Both the position numbers and the translations under genes were made by a program. From Coleofasciculus sp. FACHB-T130 (lineage in GTDB: Bacteria > Cyanobacteriota > Cyanobacteriia > Cyanobacteriales > FACHB-T130), in contig NZ_JACJOG010000046.1 in assembly GCF_014695375.1 (NCBI RefSeq), positions 62,001 through 126,000 of the forward strand: a DNA stretch of 64,000 nucleotides. The letters are read 5' to 3'. The notes beneath the pieces are model-generated. The model had not been told where the DNA came from. It did not search any database and worked only from the letters and a program-made list of their open reading frames with translations. Positions 56,194 through 64,000 of the stretch are shown in pieces; position 1 is the first letter of the stretch, and each line of letters starts with the position of its first letter.

Positions 56194-58182
56194 ATGAATA
56201 CAGAAAGTGACATTCTCATCATCGGCGGCGGTGCGATTGGCTTAGCGATCGCCCTCGAACTTCGCTTGCGGGGGGCAACCGTCACCGTCTTGTGCCGCGA
56301 CTTCAACTCCGCAGCGGCTTATGCTGCTGCTGGAATGCTAGCACCCCAAGCAGAAGGGATTCCGACGGGCGCAATGCTGGATTTATGTCTGCGGAGTCGG
56401 GATTTGTATCCGGACTGGGCAAGCAAACTGGAAGCGATCGCAGGGGTATCTATCGGCTACTGGCCTAGTGGCATCTTGGCACCCGTTTATCTCAATCCTC
56501 AGTCCTCAGCCCTCAGTCCTCACTCCTCAGCACATTGGTTAGATAAAGATGCAATCCATCAAATTCAACCCGGACTGGGTTCAGATGTTGTTGGTGGTTG
56601 GTGGTATCCCGAAGATGGTCAAGTAGACAATCGGGCTTTAGTTCAAGCCTTGCGGGTGGCAGTGAGGGAATCAGGTGTAGATATCCGTGAAGGCGTGGCA
56701 GCTGAAGCCCTCCAGCAACAGAACCGGAGAATCAACTGCGTCAGAACAGCATCTGGGGATTTTCGCGCTCAACACTATGTCTTAGCCACCGGGGCTTGGT
56801 CAAATGAATTATTGCCAATTCCGGTCAGCCCGAAAAAGGGTCAAATGTTATCCGTGCAAGCGCCTGGGGGTAGTCAGGAGGGATTGCCTCTCAAGCGGGT
56901 ACTGTTTGGTGAGGAAATCTACATCGTGCCGCGTCGGAATGGACAACTGATCGTGGGAGCCACTAGCGAGGATGTGGGATTCACACCCCATAACACTCCA
57001 GCCGGAATCAGAACCTTATTGGAAAGCGCGATTCGCCTTTATCCCACCTTGCAGAACTTTCCCATCCAAGAATTTTGGTGGGGATTTCGACCGGCGACAC
57101 CCGATGAGTTGCCGATTCTCGGTTCTAGCGCCTGCGAGAATTTAACGCTGGCAACGGGTCATTACCGCAACGGAATTTTGCTGGCACCCGTGACGGCTTC
57201 GTTAGTGGCAGACCTGATTTGGGAGCAAAAGTCCGATCCCCTGTTAGACCATTTTCACTACTCCAGGTTCTACGCTGGATCTAAACCCATCAATGCAACC
57301 CCCAAAATGCTTCAAATAAGCCATCCTTCTGAATCCGGGAGAATTCAAGGCTCGTCCCTACAGATGAATCATTCCTTGGAAACCCTGCCATCCGATCCTT
57401 TAATTATTGCGGGTCGGACTTTTCGCTCTCGCCTGATGACTGGTACCGGCAAGTATCGCAGCATCGAAGAAATGCAGCAAAGTATTGCTGCTAGCGGTTG
57501 CGAAATTGTGACAGTGGCGGTGCGCCGGGTACAAACAAAAGCGCCCGGACATGAAGGGCTGGCTGAAGCGCTGGATTGGACAAAAATCTGGATGCTACCC
57601 AACACTGCTGGCTGCAAAACCGCTGAAGAGGCGATTCGAGTGGCGCGTCTGGGGCGGGAGATGGCAAAACTTTTGGGTCAAGAAGACAATAACTTTGTCA
57701 AGTTAGAGGTGATTCCTGACTTAAAGTATCTCCTGCCCGACCCAATTGGCACTTTGGAAGCGGCAGAGCAACTGGTGAAGGAAGGCTTTGCGGTTCTGCC
57801 TTATATCAATGCTGACCCGTTACTGGCTAAACGATTGGAAGAGGTTGGCTGTGCGACGGTGATGCCTTTGGGTTCTCCGATTGGTTCCGGACAGGGCATC
57901 AAGAATGCAGCGAATATTGAAATCATTATTGAGAATGCTGGGGTGCCAGTGGTGGTGGATGCCGGACTGGCTACGCCCAGTGAGGCAGCGCAGGCAATGG
58001 AGATGGGGGCTGATGCCGTGTTGATCAATAGTGCGATCGCTGGGGCAAAAAATCCTGCTGCGATGGGTCGCGCAATGGCTCTGGGTGTTGAGGCTGGGCG
58101 TCTCGCCTATCAAGCCGGACGAATCCCTGTAAAAGTCTACGCCAACCCCAGTTCTCCCCTGACTGGCACGATTACCAGTTAA
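56194..58182 (+). CDS. thiO/thiG: Fused glycine oxidase ThiO - thiazole synthase ThiG
   Basis: 662 residues. Residues 1-370 are Thi[22 protein letters not shown] (FAD Rossmann), GMLAPQAEG and the C-terminal [14 protein letters not shown]. The rest is ThiG, starting near [22 protein letters not shown]; its Schiff-base lysine lies in NNFVKLEV, and [14 protein letters not shown] and [13 protein letters not shown] follow. ThiO makes dehydroglycine used by ThiG to build the thiazole of thiamine. The fusion occurs in many cyanobacteria. Confidence 0.95.
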   Translation: MNTESDILIIGGGAIGLAIALELRLRGATVTVLCRDFNSAAAYAAAGMLAPQAEGIPTGAMLDLCLRSRDLYPDWASKLEAIAGVSIGYWPSGILAPVYLNPQSSALSPHSSAHWLDKDAIHQIQPGLGSDVVGGWWYPEDGQVDNRALVQALRVAVRESGVDIREGVAAEALQQQNRRINCVRTASGDFRAQHYVLATGAWSNELLPIPVSPKKGQMLSVQAPGGSQEGLPLKRVLFGEEIYIVPRRNGQLIVGATSEDVGFTPHNTPAGIRTLLESAIRLYPTLQNFPIQEFWWGFRPATPDELPILGSSACENLTLATGHYRNGILLAPVTASLVADLIWEQKSDPLLDHFHYSRFYAGSKPINATPKMLQISHPSESGRIQGSSLQMNHSLETLPSDPLIIAGRTFRSRLMTGTGKYRSIEEMQQSIAASGCEIVTVAVRRVQTKAPGHEGLAEALDWTKIWMLPNTAGCKTAEEAIRVARLGREMAKLLGQEDNNFVKLEVIPDLKYLLPDPIGTLEAAEQLVKEGFAVLPYINADPLLAKRLEEVGCATVMPLGSPIGSGQGIKNAANIEIIIENAGVPVVVDAGLATPSEAAQAMEMGADAVLINSAIAGAKNPAAMGRAMALGVEAGRLAYQAGRIPVKVYANPSSPLTGTITS

Positions 58183-58365
58183 AGGCTAAAGGGGCTGAGG
58201 AGAATGTAAGTTCAACCTCTCCTTGGCACTCCTGCACTTAGTCGGTACCAAGATTCTCTCCTCTGGCGGAAGTAGTGTAAATAATTCATGCAAAAGATAG
58301 AGTACATTGACCCGATTCTTTGTTACAATTATTTACAAAATAAATCCCAGATAAGGATATCATTC

Positions 58366-58545
58366 ATGCGATATACAACCGAAGACGGCGGACGTTTGAA
58401 CAATTTTGCAGTAGAACCAAAAGTTTACAAAGCAGAACCGCCAACCCAGGATCAAAAGCGCAACTATCTCTTCATGGGAATTGGCGCGATCGCTTTGCTT
58501 AGCAGCTTAATATTTGTTGCTATTTCGGCATCCAATGTAGGCTAA
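58366..58545 (+). CDS. psb34: Psb34-like photosystem II assembly protein
   Basis: 59 residues from MRYTTEDGGRLNNFAVEPKVY, with one membrane helix (YLFMGIGAIALLSSLIFVAIS). Psb34 (ssl1498 in Synechocystis) binds PSII intermediates through the long N-terminal arm. The size and both halves fit. A longer frame upstream is not coding. Confidence 0.85.
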   Translation: MRYTTEDGGRLNNFAVEPKVYKAEPPTQDQKRNYLFMGIGAIALLSSLIFVAISASNVG

Positions 58546-58665
58546 GCACCCACCTGATACTTTTCAGGAACGGGTGAAATAAGGCAAAAGTAAAAAGTTA
58601 AACGTAAAAAGAAACAGAATTTCGTTTTTTTGTCTTTTGCCTTCTACTTTGAATTGAACGTAGGT

Positions 58666-59469
58666 TTACCGTTGAAGGTTTTTTGTCGCTTCTAGGGCGT
58701 CTTGGTAACTTTCTGTTCTTCCTTGGGACTTGAAAAGGTCTGCGGATTTCTTAAAATCTGCAACTGCCGCTTGACGATTATTCAATCGTAAGTAGGTGAT
58801 TGCGCGGTTGTAATAGGCTTCAGCAAATTTAGAATCTAAATTTACCGTCTGAGTATAATCGTCAAGCGCTTTGGCATGTTGTCCTAGCCGGTTGTAAGCT
58901 AAACCCCGATTGTAATAAGCTCTGGCATTCTTGGGGTCGATTTGTAAAGCTTGGTTAAAATCGGCAATTGCGGCTTGAGTTTCTCCTAGATCGTCGCGAG
59001 CATTGCCTCGGTTAATATAGACACTTGCATCTTTGGGATTGAGTCGGATGGCCTCCGTAGAATCAGCGATCGCTTGTTGATAATTTTCGAGAAGATAGTA
59101 GGAATATCCCCGGTTGCCGTAAGCATTTCCGTACTCAGGATTAATCCGAATCGCCTCAGTGTAATCTGCGATCGCTTGCTGATAAGCTCCGAGGATGTGA
59201 CGGGCATACCCCCGGTTGTAATAAGACTCTGCATCCTGGGGAGCAAGACGGATCGCTTCGTCAAAGTCTGCGATCGCCCCCTCATAATCACCGGCGTCTA
59301 GTTTATCAACGCCCCGGTTGTATAAATCAACCGCGCTCATCGTTGCCTTATTATTATCAGCTGCACTCAGTAACTGGCTGGGCGGCAACTGAGCGTAGAC
59401 AGCAGTAGGAATTCCACCAATTACTGTGGTGATTCCGACAATGGCGATAGTTTTGCGAATGTTATTCAT
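58666..59469 (-). CDS. TPR-repeat secreted protein
   Basis: 267 residues: a signal peptide (IAIVGITTVIGGIPTAVYAQ) and about six TPR units of 34 residues, for example DYEGAIADFDEAIRLAPQDAESYYNRGYA. It is a periplasmic scaffold-type protein with unknown partner. Confidence 0.85.
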   Translation of the reverse strand: MNNIRKTIAIVGITTVIGGIPTAVYAQLPPSQLLSAADNNKATMSAVDLYNRGVDKLDAGDYEGAIADFDEAIRLAPQDAESYYNRGYARHILGAYQQAIADYTEAIRINPEYGNAYGNRGYSYYLLENYQQAIADSTEAIRLNPKDASVYINRGNARDDLGETQAAIADFNQALQIDPKNARAYYNRGLAYNRLGQHAKALDDYTQTVNLDSKFAEAYYNRAITYLRLNNRQAAVADFKKSADLFKSQGRTESYQDALEATKNLQR

Positions 59470-59650
59470 AGCTTGTCTTTTCTCGCCCCGCTGGAAAGGA
59501 CTGAGGACTGAAAGCTGAAGACCGATCGCTGAGGTAAAAAATAAACATCAGGGGAAACGTGAAATCTATTTTCTGTTTCTTCCTCTTGAGGTAGTCCTCA
59601 GCACTATTTTCTCACTCAGTCCTGTCGAATCAATCCTTTGCACTATTTTT

Positions 59651-61711
59651 TTACGTGCCAGCTGGCTGAGCTTCCTGATCGATAAGCTGGCGGAACTGAA
59701 TGACATCTTGCCGGGGATCGGCATGGCTGACTCGGACTTCTAAGCGATCGCCAAGTGCCACTGAGTGGGTGAACCGCATCGCCAACTCTAATCCCAAATC
59801 TTCTAACAAAATTAATCCTAATCGGTCATCTTCTCGCAACCATCGCAGCATCAGCGCTTGCCAAACCTGATCGCCATGACGCCGCAGGTACTCTAACCCC
59901 CAATAACGATTTGTCTGGCGTTCCACTAACCTTGCTTCTTGGGAGGCGGTGCCGATACCCAGCATAACTTCTTGTAACTCTTGCGCTGAGAATGGCGTGG
60001 GTTCGCCGCGTAAATGCGCCTTTATTTGGAAATGCGCCAGCAAGTCGCTGTAGCGGCGGATTGGAGATGTTACCTGAGCGTAGGTTTCCAGCCCCAAACC
60101 GGCGTGTCGTCCCGGCGTGAGGCTCATTTCGCTACGAGGCATACATCCCCGCATTGCACAAAATCTCACAGGTCCTGCGGGCAGCTGCAATAGTTCCTCT
60201 TCTGAGGGAAGTTCGGGTTGGGGTTGACTGCGAAAGGGCAGAGGAATATTGTGAGTTTTGCCGTAGTGGGCAGCCACTTCACCCGTGAGAATCATCATCT
60301 CCGCTACTAATTGGCGTGCGGGTGAGTCTTCCAAAATTTCAATGATGATTTCGTCACCATTTACTTTAATCATCGCCTCTGGCATATGGATGTTAATCGA
60401 GCCTTGGGACTGCCGCCATGATTGGCGACGTTTCGCCCAAGAAGCGATCGCTGTTATCTCTGGTTCTGCCTGGATACCCAGTTGCAGCATCTCATCCACA
60501 TCGTCGTAAGTCAGGCGATAGGTCGGCTTAATTAAGCTGGCACTGATGCAATAGTCCTCTACGGCACCTTTTTCATCCAAAAGCACGCCAAAGCTCAGCG
60601 CCCAACAAATTTTTCCTTGCACTAAGCTCATCGGCCCGGTTGCCAAACTCGGCGGGAACATCGGAATCATCCCCGTCGGTAAATACAACGTTGTGGTACG
60701 CCGTCTAGCTTCTAAGTCTAATTCATCTCCTGGGGAAACCAAGCGCGAGGGGTCGGCAATGTGTATCCAAAGCCGCTGACGCCCATCGGCGAGGGTTTCC
60801 ATACTCAATCCATCGTCTATTTCCTTTGTACTTTCATCATCAATCGTGTACACCTTCAAATGAGTCAGATCTAATCGGTGCTCATCCGAATCGTTCGGCG
60901 CGAACTCAGCATACTGCTTAGCCACTTCTATCACCTTGTCTGGAAAGTGAACGGGGATCTGACTGCGCCGCAGATATAGATTTTCGTGAGGACTCCACAA
61001 TCCCAAATCCACCAGCAGTTGAAACGCAGCTTGGGGAGTTCCAGGGCGTCCAAGCTCGCTCATTGTTTCCAAAACAGGTGCTGGAGGGGGATAGGCGCGA
61101 TTCAGAGATTCTTGATTGAGTCCAGCACGAACGACATCTGTCAACAGAGCCGCATATTTTTCAATGGCTTCCAGGCGTTGACGTTCGCGGCGTTCCCACT
61201 TTACCTGTTCGCCAGAGAGCGCCTTTTGCACGCGCTCTACAAATTCTTGCCGCCGCAAGAGCCGTTCTTTTTCGACTTCTATCTGATGTTTTAGTTCTGC
61301 TACCTGAGTAGCAGGACGCGGCTCGTAGCGATCGCCTTTTTGCTTGAAATAAAGTCTATCTTCAGATAGCAAATAGTACGCTGCGTAACATAGGGGGGCA
61401 CTTTTGTCAGAAAACAGCACTGACGCCATTTCCACATCTGTAACGCTCGTTCCATCCTCTACCAATAATTCCCATGCTACCTCCAAGCCAGTTGGGTCCA
61501 GATAGCGCTGTACCTCTTGGAGGAAGCTGGAAATTTGTGCAGGTTTATAGCTTTCACCTGCAATCTTATAGGTCATTTGTCGGGGATGGATGGTGTGGGA
61601 TTGACCTTTCTCGTCTACCACAATCCAGTGCGTTTTGCCTTCTTGACGTTCTGCAACAGCAAGACGCCGCTCTCCATGCAGCCGAAACTCAATTAACGTT
61701 CCTTTCTCCAC
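59651..61711 (-). CDS. rnr: Exoribonuclease of the RNase II/R family
   Basis: 686 residues, short for RNase R, usual for cyanobacterial RNase II-like enzymes. The RNB catalytic core has TIDDESTKEIDDG with the Asp metal ligands, HIADPS and YLPTGMIPMFPPSLA, and an S1-like C-terminus (RFTHSVALGDRLEVRV). It degrades RNA 3' to 5'. It lies downstream of rpsR. Such enzymes mature and scavenge tRNA-like RNAs in other bacteria. Confidence 0.93.
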   Translation of the reverse strand: MEKGTLIEFRLHGERRLAVAERQEGKTHWIVVDEKGQSHTIHPRQMTYKIAGESYKPAQISSFLQEVQRYLDPTGLEVAWELLVEDGTSVTDVEMASVLFSDKSAPLCYAAYYLLSEDRLYFKQKGDRYEPRPATQVAELKHQIEVEKERLLRRQEFVERVQKALSGEQVKWERRERQRLEAIEKYAALLTDVVRAGLNQESLNRAYPPPAPVLETMSELGRPGTPQAAFQLLVDLGLWSPHENLYLRRSQIPVHFPDKVIEVAKQYAEFAPNDSDEHRLDLTHLKVYTIDDESTKEIDDGLSMETLADGRQRLWIHIADPSRLVSPGDELDLEARRRTTTLYLPTGMIPMFPPSLATGPMSLVQGKICWALSFGVLLDEKGAVEDYCISASLIKPTYRLTYDDVDEMLQLGIQAEPEITAIASWAKRRQSWRQSQGSINIHMPEAMIKVNGDEIIIEILEDSPARQLVAEMMILTGEVAAHYGKTHNIPLPFRSQPQPELPSEEELLQLPAGPVRFCAMRGCMPRSEMSLTPGRHAGLGLETYAQVTSPIRRYSDLLAHFQIKAHLRGEPTPFSAQELQEVMLGIGTASQEARLVERQTNRYWGLEYLRRHGDQVWQALMLRWLREDDRLGLILLEDLGLELAMRFTHSVALGDRLEVRVSHADPRQDVIQFRQLIDQEAQPAGT

Positions 61712-61840
61712 AAGTTTTTGGCTTACGCAGTAGCATTCATTGGACAGCCCATCTATCTACCAGTTTAGCGGCGTGGCGATTGTAAATTGTAGATTTTCGA
61801 TCTAAGTCCAAAATCCACCCATCCCCAATCCAAAATTGAG

Positions 61841-62056
61841 TTAACCTTCAGGGTTAATAAAGGGCAACAGAGCCAAAAGGCGTGCCCGCTTAATTGCTAC
61901 GGTTAAATCTCGTTGTTGCTTTGCTGTTAAACCTGTAATTCGGCGAGGCAGTATTTTACCCCGCTCTGTAATAAATTTCCGCAACAAATCGACATCTTTG
62001 TAGTCGATAGGTTCGTCAGGTTTAATTGGGGAAAGGCGGCGACGGAAGTAAGTCAT
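61841..62056 (-). CDS. rpsR: Ribosomal protein bS18
   Basis: 71 residues from [28 protein letters not shown], with [11 protein letters not shown] at the end. Typical for bS18 in length and sequence. Follows rpmG and precedes the RNase R gene on the same strand, the usual cyanobacterial order. Confidence 0.95.
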   Translation of the reverse strand: MTYFRRRLSPIKPDEPIDYKDVDLLRKFITERGKILPRRITGLTAKQQRDLTVAIKRARLLALLPFINPEG

Positions 62057-62142
62057 CGTTGGTGATTCGTTGTTAATTGTCAGCACTCAGCACTCAGCAG
62101 TCATTGGTCATTAATCAAAAACTAATGACTCAGGACTGATGA

Positions 62143-62337
62143 TTACTTAATTTCTTTGTGGACGGTATGTTGGTTGCAGTGGGTGCAAAACTTTTTCAGT
62201 TCAATCCGCGCCGTCGTGTTCCGGCGGTTCTTGGTGGTTGTGTATCGGGAAACACCCGGCGATCGCTTGGCGATGTTGGTGCGACAGTCGGTGCATTCCA
62301 ACGTCACAATCAGGCGCGCCCCCTTCTTACTTGCCAT
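62143..62337 (-). CDS. rpmG: Ribosomal protein bL33
   Basis: 64 residues, CxxC...CxxC zinc form (LECTDCR, FCTHCN) with [12 protein letters not shown]. Typical length. First gene of the rpmG-rpsR-rnr set. Confidence 0.95.
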   Translation of the reverse strand: MASKKGARLIVTLECTDCRTNIAKRSPGVSRYTTTKNRRNTTARIELKKFCTHCNQHTVHKEIK

Positions 62338-62387
62338 AATGCTATTTCTACAAAATTCAAGAGGACAAAATTAAACACAAACCAATA

Positions 62388-62930
62388 TTATTTCATACGA
62401 CGAGTCACTTGAGCAAGTAATTTTTTGACGCGGATATCTAAAGAATAACCTCGGCGCGTCTGCACGATACAAGTTCGCCCGACGCGATCGTGAAAAGCTT
62501 GTTGCCACTCAGCATCTGCAAAAGCCACCCCGCAATCCACCGCTAGAGGGCTGATCAGCAGCAGCAAAGAGACCCCGTTCGACACCCCAATGGTCAGTCC
62601 CACCATCGCCAAAACAGCAGCGAATCCCAGAATCCCTTCGCGCTTGCATAACTCAAAAAGCCCAGGAGTTTTGCGGTATTTGGGATCGACGACTTTCATA
62701 TCCAAAGCCCAGCGTCCCACACTCTGTCCCTGATTTCGCGCAACCAGAAGCACTCGCCCAGCTAGCCATGCGATAATGAAAACCAAGATTTGTGCAATCG
62801 GGATACCCGGAGTATTTGCCCCAAAGGGCAAGCTAAAGAGCCAAATAATTAGAAAATCAATCGCAAAAGCAATACACCGTCGCTCAATTGGCACCTTAGG
62901 TAATCGGCGGTTGGTCAGTTCGTTACGCAT
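62388..62930 (-). CDS. RDD family membrane protein
   Basis: 180 residues with several transmembrane segments (IAFAIDFLIIWLFSLPFG, LVFIIAWLAGRVLLVARNQGQSVGRWALDMKVVD). The RDD fold's Arg and paired Asp residues are placed as expected. Transport or stress-related function is known for some members. Upstream of rpmG on the same strand. Confidence 0.8.
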   Translation of the reverse strand: MRNELTNRRLPKVPIERRCIAFAIDFLIIWLFSLPFGANTPGIPIAQILVFIIAWLAGRVLLVARNQGQSVGRWALDMKVVDPKYRKTPGLFELCKREGILGFAAVLAMVGLTIGVSNGVSLLLLISPLAVDCGVAFADAEWQQAFHDRVGRTCIVQTRRGYSLDIRVKKLLAQVTRRMK

Positions 62931-63217
62931 GAAAAATAGCTTTTCCGACGGTCTATTTCCATATTAAGCTTTCACCTAACCGCTTTTTGTCTGTTGTCCG
63001 TGAATGTGTTGATAGCGACGACTCTAGGGGTACGGCTCTCCAAACAGTGCCCACCAACTAACTGGCATCGGCGGGTTTCATTGGATAGACAAAAGCGACT
63101 CACCGATATCTTGGTTAAAAGAGCCGCTAGGCAATGCAACTAACCTGTAGATGCGATGAATCAGCGTCTCTACTAACTGACAATTTTTTAGACAATTCTT
63201 GAGAAGAGGCTGGATTG

Positions 63218-64000
63218 ATGGCGATGCTGTTGGTTAAAGAAGCAGAGGCAATCATTTTCGATTTAGTGCAACCTCTAGATAACCAGATGGATGCTGAGGT
63301 TGTAGACCTCTCTCGTGCCAATAGTCGGATTCTAGCGGCTGCGGTGACGAGCGAGTTGGATTTTCCCCACTGGACGAATTCAGCAATGGATGGGTATGCG
63401 GTGCAATTTTCTGATGTGCAGGGAGCTAGCGCCGAACAGCCAGTGGTGCTGGAAATTGTAGAAGAGATTCCAGCCGGATATCAACCGCAGCGATCGCTCC
63501 AAACTGGGCAAACCGCCCGCATTTTGACAGGTGCGGTGATGCCAGAGGGCGCTGATACTGTAGTGATGCAGGAAGTAACGCGGCGGGAGGAGAAGCAAGT
63601 GTTTATCTTTGCTGCTCCAGCAGAATTAGGAGCCTTTGTGCGTCACCGGGCAGCTTTTTACCAGGCGGGAACTGCCCTTTTGCCAGGGGGAATTAGACTC
63701 AATGCTCCGGAAATCGCTATCTTAGCAGCGGCTCAGTGTACTCAATTGCCCGTTTACCGACGCCCTCGCGTGGCAATTCTGTCCACTGGCGACGAATTGG
63801 TGACACCGGATCGACCCCTGAAGCCCGGTCAGATCGTGGACTCCAATCAATACGCCCTCGCTGCATTAGTGGCACAGACGGGGGCAGAACCTCAGATGCT
63901 GGGGATTGTCAGGGATGAACCAGAGGCACTCAAGAAAGCGATCGAGCAAGCTGTCGCCACCGCTGACGTGGTCATTTCTTCCGGCGGCGTTTCCGTAGGC
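63218..64000 (+). CDS. moeA: Molybdopterin molybdenumtransferase MoeA (3' end outside window)
   Basis: 261 codons visible, running off the window end. The start ATG at 63218 follows an AAGAGG site. The sequence has MoeA features: HWTNSAMDGYAV, TGAVMPEGADTVVMQE, RVAILSTGDELV and DSNQYALAALVAQTGAEPQ, ending at the GGVSVG motif. MoeA inserts molybdenum into molybdopterin. Confidence 0.92.
   Translation, partial: MAMLLVKEAEAIIFDLVQPLDNQMDAEVVDLSRANSRILAAAVTSELDFPHWTNSAMDGYAVQFSDVQGASAEQPVVLEIVEEIPAGYQPQRSLQTGQTARILTGAVMPEGADTVVMQEVTRREEKQVFIFAAPAELGAFVRHRAAFYQAGTALLPGGIRLNAPEIAILAAAQCTQLPVYRRPRVAILSTGDELVTPDRPLKPGQIVDSNQYALAALVAQTGAEPQMLGIVRDEPEALKKAIEQAVATADVVISSGGVSVG

Overview
The window comes from a cyanobacterial chromosome. 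GCGATCGC (HIP1) palindromes are frequent, and the gene set includes light-independent protochlorophyllide reductase (chlN, chlL), a Psb34-type photosystem II assembly protein, CGLD27, a fused thiO-thiG, PEP-CTERM proteins, DUF1822 and DUF5331 proteins, and a CHAT-STAND-WD40 protein. This fits a filamentous or large-genome cyanobacterium; I cannot name the genus.

Region 1 (1-3600) is an unusual RNA region. A dense array of tRNA genes (Arg-ACG, Arg-CCG, Asn, Arg-CCT, Asn, Lys, Val, and a cut one at base 1) has one stem-closed Y-RNA-like element inside it, and a lone Ile-GAT tRNA-like gene follows at 2159. Several members have very small D loops, T loops without the TTC motif, or a T loop interrupted by 23 nt. 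A HEPN/zinc-ribbon protein and an ATP-grasp protein sit in the same stretch. Region 2 (3600-9400) is mostly ordinary: dus, a dynamin-like GTPase, tlyA and small proteins.

Region 3 (9500-24000) is accessory DNA: a vWA protein, a UPF0175 protein, a NERD helicase, a Uma2 nuclease, then the most interesting locus, 13842-19336. On one strand, behind a good promoter, it encodes a small protein, five stem-closed RNAs, a conserved protein of unknown function, another such RNA, a diverged ribosomal L7/L12 paralog translationally coupled to a second unknown protein, a minimal version of the RNA, a Ro60/TROVE-like vWA protein, and a diverged EF-Ts paralog. The RNAs share a Y-RNA-like closing stem with compensatory changes. 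Their variable ends are tRNA bodies: some in normal order, at least two circularly permuted with 7-bp acceptor stems closed by a short loop, and one reduced to a hairpin resembling an anticodon arm. I read it as a Ro-Y-RNA ribonucleoprotein locus fused to tRNA mimicry and spare translation factors.

Region 4 (24000-31300) carries the CHAT-STAND-WD40 giant, a MazF toxin-antitoxin pair, and a DUF1822/sigma-like pair. Region 5 (31300-51000) is a mix of membrane proteins, PEP-CTERM proteins, ilvE, a second GTPase, tRNA-fMet, an asparaginase, CGLD27-rsfS-yqeK, an exopolysaccharide set (glycosyltransferase, anti-sigma kinase, STAS-sugar transferase fusion) and queE. Region 6 (51000-64000) holds a nuclease-like protein, the chlN/chlL cluster, thiO-thiG, psb34, a TPR protein, the rpmG-rpsR-RNase R cluster, an RDD protein, and the start of moeA running off the end.
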